This document shows, piece after piece, positions 1 to 5,988 of a stretch of 7,405 bases of DNA. Every line of letters starts with the position of its first letter. The first letter of the stretch is position 1. A program made the position numbers and the translations under genes. Under the pieces are notes generated by a model, which saw only the letters and a list, made by a program, of their open reading frames with translations, did no database searches and was not told the origin of the DNA. This stretch comes from Clostridia bacterium (lineage in GTDB: Bacteria; Bacillota; Clostridia; Oscillospirales; CAG-272), in assembly GCA_017461825.1 (NCBI GenBank), contig JAFTXB010000101.1, forward strand, positions 1-7,405, in the 5' to 3' direction.

Positions 1-519
1 CATCACGTCCTCTTCAATAACGCCCGCATAGTCGATCTTTTGCGTCCACGGAGACACGCAGTGATAATAGTCCTTGAAAAAGACGATCTTCTTGCGGCGT
101 GTGTAAGCGCGCGCCATCATGATGGCAAGCGTGGTGACGTCATTGCCGTTTTTGGCAAAGAATGCCCAGTCGGCAGAGGCAACGGTGTCCACCAAAAGCT
201 CTGCAAAATCCACCATAACCGTATTCGGGAGCGTGGTGCAATCCGAAATCGCTCTCTGCTTTGCCGCTGCTGCATCGATGTCGGGATCGTGATAGCCCAA
301 AATATTGGGGCCGTAGGCGCACATATAGTCGATAAAGCGGTTGCCGTCGGCATCCCACAGATACGTTCCCTGCGCCCTTGAGGAAAACAGCGGAAACGCC
401 TCCACGGGAACGTAGCACCCCTCGGCAGGGCCCTGATGCCCGTAAATGCCCGACGGGATCACCCTTACCGCGCGCTCAAACGCCTCGCGGCTTTTCGTAT
501 ACTCGTTGATCTTATGCAT
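1..519 (-). CDS. Class III aminotransferase, glutamate-1-semialdehyde aminomutase-like (3' end outside window)
   Basis: The visible 173 N-terminal residues match fold-type I PLP enzymes of aminotransferase class III, closest in style to glutamate-1-semialdehyde 2,1-aminomutase and its relatives. Landmarks are an N-terminal F-x-x-A-x-x-V-I-P-S-G segment (about 14-24), Y-L-W-D-A-D-G-N-R-F-I-D-Y (about 53-65), G-P-N-I-L-G-Y-H-D-P (about 70-79), the phosphate-loop region F-A-K-N-G-N-D (about 121-127) and A-R-A-Y-T-R-R-K-K-I followed by Y-Y-H. The loop reads KNG-N-D rather than the N-S-G-T-E of true aminomutases, so it is more likely a paralogue with another amino donor or acceptor than the haem-pathway enzyme. 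The PLP-binding lysine lies in the missing C-terminal part, so activity cannot be judged. The ATG at 519 has AGGTGA (525-530) with a 5-nt spacer. It follows the SCP2-like gene by 19 nt, so the two are probably one transcript. Confidence 0.88.
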   Translation of the reverse strand, partial: MHKINEYTKSREAFERAVRVIPSGIYGHQGPAEGCYVPVEAFPLFSSRAQGTYLWDADGNRFIDYMCAYGPNILGYHDPDIDAAAAKQRAISDCTTLPNTVMVDFAELLVDTVASADWAFFAKNGNDVTTLAIMMARAYTRRKKIVFFKDYYHCVSPWTQKIDYAGVIEEDVM

Positions 520-538
520 ATGCTTCACCTATTTCCTT

Positions 539-1294
539 TCAAGCCAGATAGAGCGACACGCGGTCAAGAATGCGGTTGACGTTGTCGACCTGTGAGATCA
601 TACCGCCAATGCGCACCTTGCCCATGCCAACCGCCGCCACGGCGTTGATCTTACCGTCAAACAGGTCACGCGCGGTGGTAAGGCTGTCAAACCGCATCTC
701 CGAAAATCCCTCACCGGGATCGGAGTGGATCGCCGTCAGGCGATGATTTTCGGCTTTTACGCCAACCTTATAAGCTTCGCCAATCGTAAGCTTGATCACG
801 CCGTCCACGATATTCGATGCCGAAAACATCCCCACCTTGTCGTGATTGCCGACCTCGGCAACCGCCCCCGCAATGACGTGGAGCATCAGCACGGTGGAAC
901 GCTCGAAAAAGACGGGATCATTCAGCTTTTCGGGCGCGGGACGCAGATAATCCGAGAGCAGATCGGTCAGCTTTGTAAAGCCGCCCAGCAGAAAGCCGAG
1001 GTGCTGAAAGCCGCTTACGGGCAGCGGATTGCCCTTGCCGTCGATCATATCGTTGAATTTTTTGCAGGAGGCAAAATACAGCTTGATGCTGCATTTGTCG
1101 ATTCCCTCACGCATCACCGCTTGTCCGTTTTCAATTTCAAGTGTTGCGCGCGGTCCGTCCTTTACGGCAAAACCAATCGAAATCTTCTTAGCTCCAACCG
1201 CTTCTCGCGCCTCGGGTACGGCATCCAACAGCGTAGGGATCGCACCCAATACGCCGAATAAATTACAATATGCCAATACTTTTTCGTCTTTCAT
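539..1294 (-). CDS. Tandem SCP2-like (sterol carrier protein 2-like) domain protein
   Basis: This is a 251-residue soluble protein with no signal peptide or membrane segment. Two stretches resemble the SCP2 lipid-binding fold. The first (about 38-110) has an I-S-I-G-F strand, D-G-P-R-A-T-L-E-I-E-N-G and K-L-Y-F-A-S-x-x-x-F-N-D-M-I-D-G-K. The second (about 165-250) is the more typical: V-I-K-L-T-I-G-E-A-Y-K-V-G-V, then F-D-S-L-x-T-A-R-D-L-F-D-G-K-I-N-A and V-G-x-G-K-V-R-I-G-G ahead of a closing helix. SCP2-like domains form a hydrophobic cavity for lipids or acyl-CoA. Bacteria of this type do not make sterols, so the ligand is probably another hydrophobic molecule (inference). I start the gene at the ATG at 1294: AGAGG lies 5 nt upstream, whereas the possible TTG at 1309 would put that ribosome site inside the coding region. 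It is the first gene of an operon with the aminotransferase. The fold assignment rests on pattern recognition, not a profile search. Confidence 0.8.
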   Translation of the reverse strand: MKDEKVLAYCNLFGVLGAIPTLLDAVPEAREAVGAKKISIGFAVKDGPRATLEIENGQAVMREGIDKCSIKLYFASCKKFNDMIDGKGNPLPVSGFQHLGFLLGGFTKLTDLLSDYLRPAPEKLNDPVFFERSTVLMLHVIAGAVAEVGNHDKVGMFSASNIVDGVIKLTIGEAYKVGVKAENHRLTAIHSDPGEGFSEMRFDSLTTARDLFDGKINAVAAVGMGKVRIGGMISQVDNVNRILDRVSLYLA

Positions 1295-1299
1295 ACAAA

Positions 1300-1304
1300 C
1301 CTCT
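1300..1304 (-). promoter_or_regulatory. Ribosome binding site that fixes the SCP2-like gene start
   Basis: On the minus strand AGAGG precedes the ATG at 1294 with a 5-nt spacer. It lies inside the five-residue extension that a TTG start at 1309 would add, which argues for the shorter protein. Confidence 0.75.
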
Positions 1305-1325
1305 TTCAAAAAATATTCTGTTAAT

Positions 1326-1354
1326 ATGATATCATACTATCATCAAAAAAGCAA
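1326..1354 (-). promoter_or_regulatory. Sigma-A-type promoter for the SCP2-like/aminotransferase operon
   Basis: On the minus strand a TTGCTT -35 box (1349-1354) is followed by a 17-nt spacer and a TATCAT -10 box (1326-1331). This gives a leader of roughly 25 nt before the ATG at 1294. The -10 box sits inside a perfect 12-bp palindrome (1325-1336, half-site TATGAT), which could be a repressor site or simply chance in AT-rich DNA. Confidence 0.65.
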
Positions 1355-1466
1355 GTATTTCTTTTGATAAAACGGTTGAAAAAACATCCTGTAACACCAT
1401 GTGGAAGCAATTCTCTAAAAGGATCGGCAGAAAAAGCGATTCTTCTGTCGGACTGTGAAAAGAATC

Positions 1467-1495
1467 TTGACAAGTGACGGCAAAACGTGTATAAT
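1467..1495 (+). promoter_or_regulatory. Consensus sigma-A promoter for the cytidylate-kinase-like operon
   Basis: A perfect TTGACA (1467-1472) and a perfect TATAAT (1490-1495) are separated by exactly 17 nt, so this should be a strong housekeeping promoter. Transcription would start near 1502, leaving a leader of about 25 nt. A 7-bp inverted repeat (GATTCTT 1438-1444, AAGAATC 1460-1466) abuts the -35 box and could be a regulator site, though this is speculative. Confidence 0.9.
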
Positions 1496-1526
1496 AAAAG
1501 CAAGAACAGTAAAGGAGGAATGACAC

Positions 1527-2132
1527 ATGAATAAGATCATTACCATTGGACGTGAATTCGGAAGCGGCGGACGCGAGCTGGGGAAACGGCTGTCCGATCA
1601 CCTCGGAATTGCCTATTATGACAAAGAGATCATTGATGAGATCGCAAAGCGTACAAAACTGGCAGAAGGCTACGTGCGCGGAATCGTCGAACAGCAGTCG
1701 GGCGTGTTCTTCCCCATCACGGTGGGCAGAACCTTTCACTCAACCGGTTCAGACTATATCCTCAAGCAATACACCTCTGTATATGCCGAACAGGCAAATG
1801 TTTTACGCGAAATGGCAGAAAAATCGGATTGCATCATCGTTGGGCGTTGCGGTGACTATATTTTAAAGGATCATAACCCCATCCGTCTATTCGTTTATGC
1901 GGATATGGACGCAAAATTTAAGCGTTGCCGTGAAAAAGCCGACGAGCATGAGCACTTGAGTGACAGCGAACTGATCAAAATGATCCGCAAGGTTGATAAA
2001 AACCGTGCAAAATACTACCGCTATTATACAGGGCAGGAATGGGGCGATCGCGCAAACTACGACATGTGCATCAACACATCCACAGTCCCTGTCAAGGAAC
2101 TTGCCGAGGCGTTGGCGCATCTGTTTGGGTAA
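1527..2132 (+). CDS. Cytidylate-kinase-like family protein
   Basis: The 201-residue protein fits the cytidylate-kinase-like P-loop family (Cytidylate_kin2 in Pfam terms). It opens with I-I-T-I-G-R-E-F-G-S-G-G-R-E-L-G-K-R-L (4-22), the family's modified phosphate-binding loop, then Y-Y-D-K-E-I-I (30-36). The central C-I-I-V-G-R-C-G-D-Y-I-L (102-113) and the lid-like K-V-D-K-N-R-A-K-Y-Y-x-x-Y-T-G (155-169) with W-G-D (172-174) and N-Y-D-M-C-I-N-T-S (177-185) are also typical. Length is normal. Canonical members phosphorylate CMP/dCMP, but this family is a divergent side branch often present besides Cmk, so the substrate is uncertain. The ATG has AAAGGAGG (1511-1518) with an 8-nt spacer. It is the first gene downstream of the consensus promoter; the membrane protein begins 13 nt after its stop. 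Confidence 0.9.
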   Translation: MNKIITIGREFGSGGRELGKRLSDHLGIAYYDKEIIDEIAKRTKLAEGYVRGIVEQQSGVFFPITVGRTFHSTGSDYILKQYTSVYAEQANVLREMAEKSDCIIVGRCGDYILKDHNPIRLFVYADMDAKFKRCREKADEHEHLSDSELIKMIRKVDKNRAKYYRYYTGQEWGDRANYDMCINTSTVPVKELAEALAHLFG

Positions 2133-2145
2133 ATGAAAAACCGTA

Positions 2146-2883
2146 ATGGATAAAATCGAAAAAAAAGTTAAAAAACGTTCGTGGCTTTCCGCGCTTTTGG
2201 CATTCGTAATATTTCTTTTACTGGAATCCCTCGCACTTTTGATCCCCCATCGCATCCTGCTGACCGCAAAATTTCTTTTGCTTGCGGCATCGGTTGCGGT
2301 TGGACTGCTCGCCCCCAAGCCACGCGAGCCAAAAAAGCGCAAACACAAACAAAATCCTCGTTTTGGAATCTTTCACAACATCTGTTTTACGGCGGGTGCA
2401 GGTCTGCTTCTTTCGTTGGTTTTTGACGAAGGTGATTATTCCTACTCGCAAGCTTTTCCGTTTTGGGGTGTCGCGCTTGTAGTATCGCTCCTGCTTATAG
2501 TCGCAGCCCTTTTCTTACTGCCGAAAAAAATATTTGAAACGAAATCGGGAATCGGTTGGGTTCTGCTTGGCGTATTGCTTGTTGGATTCCTCCTTTGGTT
2601 TGTCGTGAACTCGTTTATCATGCATTTCAATTATTTGCTGGATCTCACTCCACCAACCGAATATACAGCGATCATTGAACAAAAAGAACATCACAACCGC
2701 CTCAAATCTCCGGACTCATATGAATTTGAGGTCACGGCAAACGGTCAAACATTTGATCTTGAGGTTGAATTGCGTATATATGATAATTACGAGGTTGGCG
2801 ACACATTCACCTTTTATCACTACGAGGGTGCGTTTGGAAAAGCGTTTTATCTTTCCGATCCAACTCAAAAAGGAGGTTCATAA
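2146..2883 (+). CDS. Five-TM membrane protein with extracytoplasmic C-terminal beta domain, function unknown
   Basis: I do not recognise the gene. The 245-residue protein has a basic N-terminus and five likely membrane segments at about 13-33, 37-56, 74-92, 106-125 and 136-158. Charge distribution gives a clear topology: the basic N-terminus, the very basic loop 57-72 and the Lys-containing loop 127-134 lie inside, while the acidic loop 93-102 and the C-terminus lie outside. Residues about 170-238 look like a small beta domain (Y-T-A-I-I, Y-E-F-E-V, F-D-L-E-V-E-L, Y-E-V-G-D-T-F-T-F), reminiscent of the soluble domain of DUF3592-like membrane proteins, but this is only a resemblance. The start is less certain than its neighbours: there is no good Shine-Dalgarno sequence, so translation may be coupled to the gene that ends 13 nt upstream. 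Its last codons carry the GGAGG used by the following gene. Confidence 0.8.
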   Translation: MDKIEKKVKKRSWLSALLAFVIFLLLESLALLIPHRILLTAKFLLLAASVAVGLLAPKPREPKKRKHKQNPRFGIFHNICFTAGAGLLLSLVFDEGDYSYSQAFPFWGVALVVSLLLIVAALFLLPKKIFETKSGIGWVLLGVLLVGFLLWFVVNSFIMHFNYLLDLTPPTEYTAIIEQKEHHNRLKSPDSYEFEVTANGQTFDLEVELRIYDNYEVGDTFTFYHYEGAFGKAFYLSDPTQKGGS

Positions 2884-2889
2884 AACCCA

Positions 2890-3729
2890 ATGGCAGCAGA
2901 AAGCAAGGCTGAATTTGAATATGAGCTTTTGGAAAATGACACGTACGCCGCAACGATTCTTTCTGTAACCGAAAATCTTGTCATTCCCTCGGACTATAAC
3001 GGCAAAAAGGTCACAGAACTTACCTCCGACGGCGAGTATATTGACGGGCGCAACAGAGTTGTTTCGGTTACGATTCCCAACAGTATCACTACAATCGGAT
3101 ACCAATCGCTTTTTGAACTCCGTTCGCTGAAAAATATCGAGATCCCAAACAGCGTAACCAAAATTGAAGACTTTGCCTTTGGCTACTGTGCCTCTCTAAC
3201 CGAGATCAAAATTCCCGAGAGCGTAAAAACGATTGGTTTATGCGCCTTTGACAGATGTGCTTCTCTTGCAACAGTCACACTTTCCGAGGGGTTAGAGGAA
3301 ATTGGCAGGCAAGCCTTTGCCTACTGCGAGGCGCTCAAACGTATCCACATTCCAAAATCGGTCAAGTGCATCGGCATTTGGGCATTTGACGGCTGTGATA
3401 CATTGGAGGAGATCACGGTTGACACAGAAAATTCAGCATACCGTTCGATCGACGGAAACCTGTATTCCAAAGACGGAACCGTGTTGCTAAAGTACGCCGT
3501 TGGCAAAAAGAACACGGAAATCACCGTTCCCGAAGGGGTCAAGAAAATTGGCGAGAGTGCATTTCTCGGAGCTGAATCGCTGAAAAAAATACACCTTCCG
3601 GACAGCTTAACCGAAATTGGCAATGATGCCTTTTACGGTTGCAAATTGCTTGAATCGGTAAACATTCCCACAAGTGTAAAAACGGTGGGAGAGGATGCGT
3701 TCGACTACTGTCCCTTATTGAAAAAATAA
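2890..3729 (+). CDS. BspA-type leucine-rich repeat (LRR_5) protein without signal peptide
   Basis: The 279-residue protein is mostly a leucine-rich repeat solenoid of the BspA/LRR_5 type seen in Treponema, Bacteroides and clostridial surface proteins. Eight 23-residue repeats begin at residues 61, 84, 107, 130, 153, 212, 235 and 258, with core I-P-x-S-V-x-x-I-G-x-x-A-F-x-x-C-x-x-L-x-x-I. A 36-residue irregular unit at 176-211 (containing S-I-D-G-N-L-Y-S-K-D-G-T) interrupts them, a common feature of the family. Residues 1-60 are probably a degenerate cap. Such repeats bind proteins or glycans. Unlike typical BspA proteins, no signal peptide, membrane anchor or cell-wall domain is visible, so it may stay in the cytoplasm or leave by another route. 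The ATG is the only start in frame after the preceding stop; GGAGG (2872-2876) lies 13 nt upstream, a long spacer. It is the last gene of the operon. Confidence 0.9.
   Translation: MAAESKAEFEYELLENDTYAATILSVTENLVIPSDYNGKKVTELTSDGEYIDGRNRVVSVTIPNSITTIGYQSLFELRSLKNIEIPNSVTKIEDFAFGYCASLTEIKIPESVKTIGLCAFDRCASLATVTLSEGLEEIGRQAFAYCEALKRIHIPKSVKCIGIWAFDGCDTLEEITVDTENSAYRSIDGNLYSKDGTVLLKYAVGKKNTEITVPEGVKKIGESAFLGAESLKKIHLPDSLTEIGNDAFYGCKLLESVNIPTSVKTVGEDAFDYCPLLKK
3070..3726 (+). repeat. Eight 69-bp coding repeats (LRR units)
   Basis: This stretch encodes the 23-residue leucine-rich repeats, so it repeats with a 69-bp period, broken by a 108-bp irregular unit at about 3415-3522. The units have diverged at DNA level, but such arrays can gain or lose copies by recombination. 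Confidence 0.75.
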
Positions 3730-3774
3730 AGGCATCCTTTCTTTCGAAAAATCCATATCTTTTCTTTTCGTTTA

Positions 3775-3803
3775 TTTACAAAACCTTTCTACCATGGTAT
3801 ACT
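3775..3803 (+). promoter_or_regulatory. Extended -10 sigma-A promoter for the DUF4886 lipoprotein gene
   Basis: TTTACA (3775-3780) and TATACT (3798-3803) are separated by 17 nt, with a TGG extended -10 element at 3795-3797. Transcription would start near 3810, about 32 nt before the ATG. A 10-bp palindrome TACCATGGTA (3790-3799) overlaps the -10 region. No convincing terminator hairpin is seen between the upstream stop at 3729 and this promoter, so some readthrough is possible. Confidence 0.8.
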
Positions 3804-3841
3804 AAACAAAACGGCATTGACGAAAAGAAAGGAATAATAAA

Positions 3842-4897
3842 ATGTATTCGAAAAAATTTCTTTTAACCGTTTCACTTTTTCTTGCAATCGTGCTGTTGTT
3901 TTCTTCATGTTCCGGCACTTATTTCAAAACAGAAAACAACACCAAAACGCAGGAAAGTGAAAATTCTCCCACACAAACAGAAACAAAACCGTGTACACAC
4001 TCCTATTCCAAAATTGGCACAACCCCCGCAAAACCTCTTAGAGATGGTGCTATCGATTTTTCCTGTATGAATTGCGGACATACCTATTCCGAACCGATTC
4101 CCGCAACCAAAACAGTTAGGGTTCTGGCACTCGGAAACAGCTTTACTGTGGACGGTATGCATTATTTATGGGACATTTGTAAAAACGGCGGTGCCGAAAC
4201 CGTGATCCTTGGCAACCTTTACATTGGAAACTGCACACTGGATAAGCATTGGGGCAATATTTCGGGGAACAAAGCTGCCTATAAATTTTACAAAAACACC
4301 GACGGCAACTGGACGACAACCGAAAATTACCGCGTGCTGGATGCGATCAAGGAAGAGGACTGGGATCTGTTCGTATTCCATCAAGCCGGCGCGGGCGTTG
4401 GTTTTGTAAACACCTTTGCTAATTTTGATCACATCATCGACTTTTTTAATCAAAACAAGACCAATCCCAACGCAAAAATGATGTGGCATCTGACGTGGGC
4501 ATACCAAGGAAACTCCAAGCAGGAGGCATTTGCCAAATATGACTATGATCAAATGAAAATGTATACCGCCGCCACGACTGTTGTCAAGGAGTACATTGCT
4601 CCCAAGGAAACTATTGCAGGCGTGATCCCAACAGGAACCGCTATTCAAAATCTACGCACCTCGCATTTTGGAGATACTGTCACGCGCGACACCTATCATC
4701 TGTCCTACAATTACGGCAGATACACGGCGGCGCTGACGTGGTATGCGGCACTGACCGGTGGCGACGTTGACGCAATTGATTGGATCCCCAAGCAATACCC
4801 CGGAGTAAACAGCTTTTTGCCACTTTTCAAGGAATGTGTTAACAACGCCATGAAGAACCCCTATCAGATCACACAGTCAAGCTTTACCAAACGGTAA
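3842..4897 (+). CDS. DUF4886 SGNH-hydrolase-like lipoprotein
   Basis: The 351-residue protein starts with a lipoprotein signal peptide ending F-S-S-C, with Cys23 as the likely lipid anchor, then a Ser/Thr/Lys-rich linker (24-49). Residues 51-87 form a small C-x-H...C-x-x-C-x-H unit (Cys51, His53, Cys75, Cys78, His80), like short possibly zinc-binding modules in clostridial surface proteins. Residues about 92-305 match DUF4886, an SGNH/GDSL hydrolase relative: L-A-L-G-N-S-F (95-101) with Ser100 as likely nucleophile, N-L-Y-I-G-N-C-T-L (125-133), H-Q-A-G-A-G (180-185), W-H-L-T-W-A-Y (215-221) and D-T-Y-H-L-S (283-288) giving a probable Asp283/His286 pair. A role in deacylating extracellular polysaccharide is inferred from the fold; the substrate is unknown. 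AAAGGA (3828-3833) lies 8 nt before the ATG. The gene has its own promoter and terminator. Confidence 0.9.
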   Translation: MYSKKFLLTVSLFLAIVLLFSSCSGTYFKTENNTKTQESENSPTQTETKPCTHSYSKIGTTPAKPLRDGAIDFSCMNCGHTYSEPIPATKTVRVLALGNSFTVDGMHYLWDICKNGGAETVILGNLYIGNCTLDKHWGNISGNKAAYKFYKNTDGNWTTTENYRVLDAIKEEDWDLFVFHQAGAGVGFVNTFANFDHIIDFFNQNKTNPNAKMMWHLTWAYQGNSKQEAFAKYDYDQMKMYTAATTVVKEYIAPKETIAGVIPTGTAIQNLRTSHFGDTVTRDTYHLSYNYGRYTAALTWYAALTGGDVDAIDWIPKQYPGVNSFLPLFKECVNNAMKNPYQITQSSFTKR

Positions 4898-4916
4898 TCA
4901 AAAACGCATAAAGGAA

Positions 4917-4965
4917 CCCCCGACCAAGCCTCAAACGCGAGGCGGTCGGGGGGTTTTATGTTTTC
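4917..4965 (+). terminator. Strong rho-independent terminator between convergent genes
   Basis: CCCCCGACC (4917-4925) pairs perfectly with GGTCGGGGG (4944-4952), and an inner stem GCCTC/GAGGC (4928-4932, 4939-4943) closes a six-base loop, with only AA unpaired between the stems. GTTTTATGTTTTC follows on the plus strand. It starts 20 nt after the DUF4886 stop. The minus-strand side has a weaker, interrupted T tract, so it may also stop transcripts of the esterase operon. Confidence 0.92.
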
Positions 4966-4986
4966 TTTGAGTGCGGGCGGCAAAAA

Positions 4987-5982
4987 TCAGCCGTTCAAAC
5001 GCAAAATCACGTTGGCAATGCGCTCTGCAAGCGGTGCTTTTGTGGGGGGGTGAATATCGTCGTCCTCGCAAACGTCGGCACAAATGACCGAATACACGTC
5101 CTGCATCTCGTTGGCAATTTCCAGCTGGGATGCCTGAATTTTGGACCACGCCTCCCCTGCACGGTTTTGGTTGTTTGCCAGCTGTATCACGATGAACGGC
5201 AGGCACGGATCGGCAAAATCGACACGGCGCAGGCGGATCAAATCCTTTAGCAACAAGCCGTACACGTTTGCCTCGGCAACCGATGCGTTGCTTTCTCCCT
5301 GATACCAAAGGATGTGCGACAGCGAATACGGCATCACTTGCTGCACGAGCTGGCGGTATAAGCACCCCGCCTGGTTCCAAGCGGCAAATTTAACCCAATC
5401 ACGGTAACGATCCTCGGGCAACAGGTGAATCCCCAGGCGCGCCTCGGCATCCTCGTCCATCCACGCCTGAATGACCGACGCCCCTTGATGGCAGGAGATC
5501 ATTCCCACGGCGCAACCAAGCTCCTCGGCAAGCTGCATTCCCACATGGTAGCCGATTGCCGAAAACTGCCCCGCATAGGTCTCGTTGCAAGGCACCCATT
5601 TTTCCTCCAGTGCTTCAATGCCCTCCAGCACCTTTTTGGGCGAATACAGGCGCACGCGGTCACAATAGCGATACACCTCACGGGGGAACGCCGACTGCTG
5701 CAGTTGAAACGCCATGTTGGATTGCCCGTGCAAAAGCATCACAACGCCGACATAAATATCTTTGATCTCCACATTGACGCCGCCCATGTCGATCTGCATT
5801 TCATACGGGCCGCCCACGGATCTTGGGGAGAGCTCCGCACACCAATCCGAGCCGCTTGACAAAGCCGTTACCGTCTCACCCAAAAAGCGCACGATAACGC
5901 GCCCTTCCCCTTTGCCGAACACGCGGATCGGCTTGTCTGCCGCCAGCACCATTCCGTCCCGGAAAATCGAATTCAATTCCAT
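4987..5982 (-). CDS. Sialate O-acetylesterase-like SGNH hydrolase, cytoplasmic
   Basis: The 331-residue protein matches the sialate O-acetylesterase (SASA, DUF303) group of SGNH hydrolases. Its N-terminal part has the family's opening I-F-R-D-G-M-V-L (6-13), a G-G-P-Y strand (57-60) and I-x-D-I-Y-V-G (73-79). The catalytic blocks follow: G-Q-S-N-M (86-90) with Ser88 as nucleophile, W-Y-Q-G-E-S-N (226-232), and D-D-I-H-P-P-T-K (308-315), giving a likely Asp308/His311 pair. All expected catalytic residues are present. It is shorter than many relatives of 500-650 residues, and no signal peptide is seen, so it probably deacetylates sugars after uptake. The substrate may be sialic acid or another O-acetylated glycan. 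I choose the ATG at 5982 because GAGGAG (5989-5994) lies 6 nt upstream; a longer frame to 6144 would overlap the preceding gene and add an unrelated Arg/Pro-rich stretch. It follows the ComEC-like gene by 25 nt. Confidence 0.9.
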   Translation of the reverse strand: MELNSIFRDGMVLAADKPIRVFGKGEGRVIVRFLGETVTALSSGSDWCAELSPRSVGGPYEMQIDMGGVNVEIKDIYVGVVMLLHGQSNMAFQLQQSAFPREVYRYCDRVRLYSPKKVLEGIEALEEKWVPCNETYAGQFSAIGYHVGMQLAEELGCAVGMISCHQGASVIQAWMDEDAEARLGIHLLPEDRYRDWVKFAAWNQAGCLYRQLVQQVMPYSLSHILWYQGESNASVAEANVYGLLLKDLIRLRRVDFADPCLPFIVIQLANNQNRAGEAWSKIQASQLEIANEMQDVYSVICADVCEDDDIHPPTKAPLAERIANVILRLNG

Positions 5983-5988
5983 ATTCTT

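Noticed and set aside
725..1261. Long plus-strand frame of 178 codons opposite the SCP2-like gene
   Set aside because: It is antisense to a well-supported gene, has no ribosome binding site and shows no recognisable domain.
1310..1526. Riboswitch in the divergent intergenic region
   Set aside because: Both leaders are only about 25 nt long given the predicted promoters, too short for a known riboswitch.
3730..3774. Terminator after the LRR gene
   Set aside because: The stretch is pyrimidine-rich but has no stable GC stem followed by a T run.
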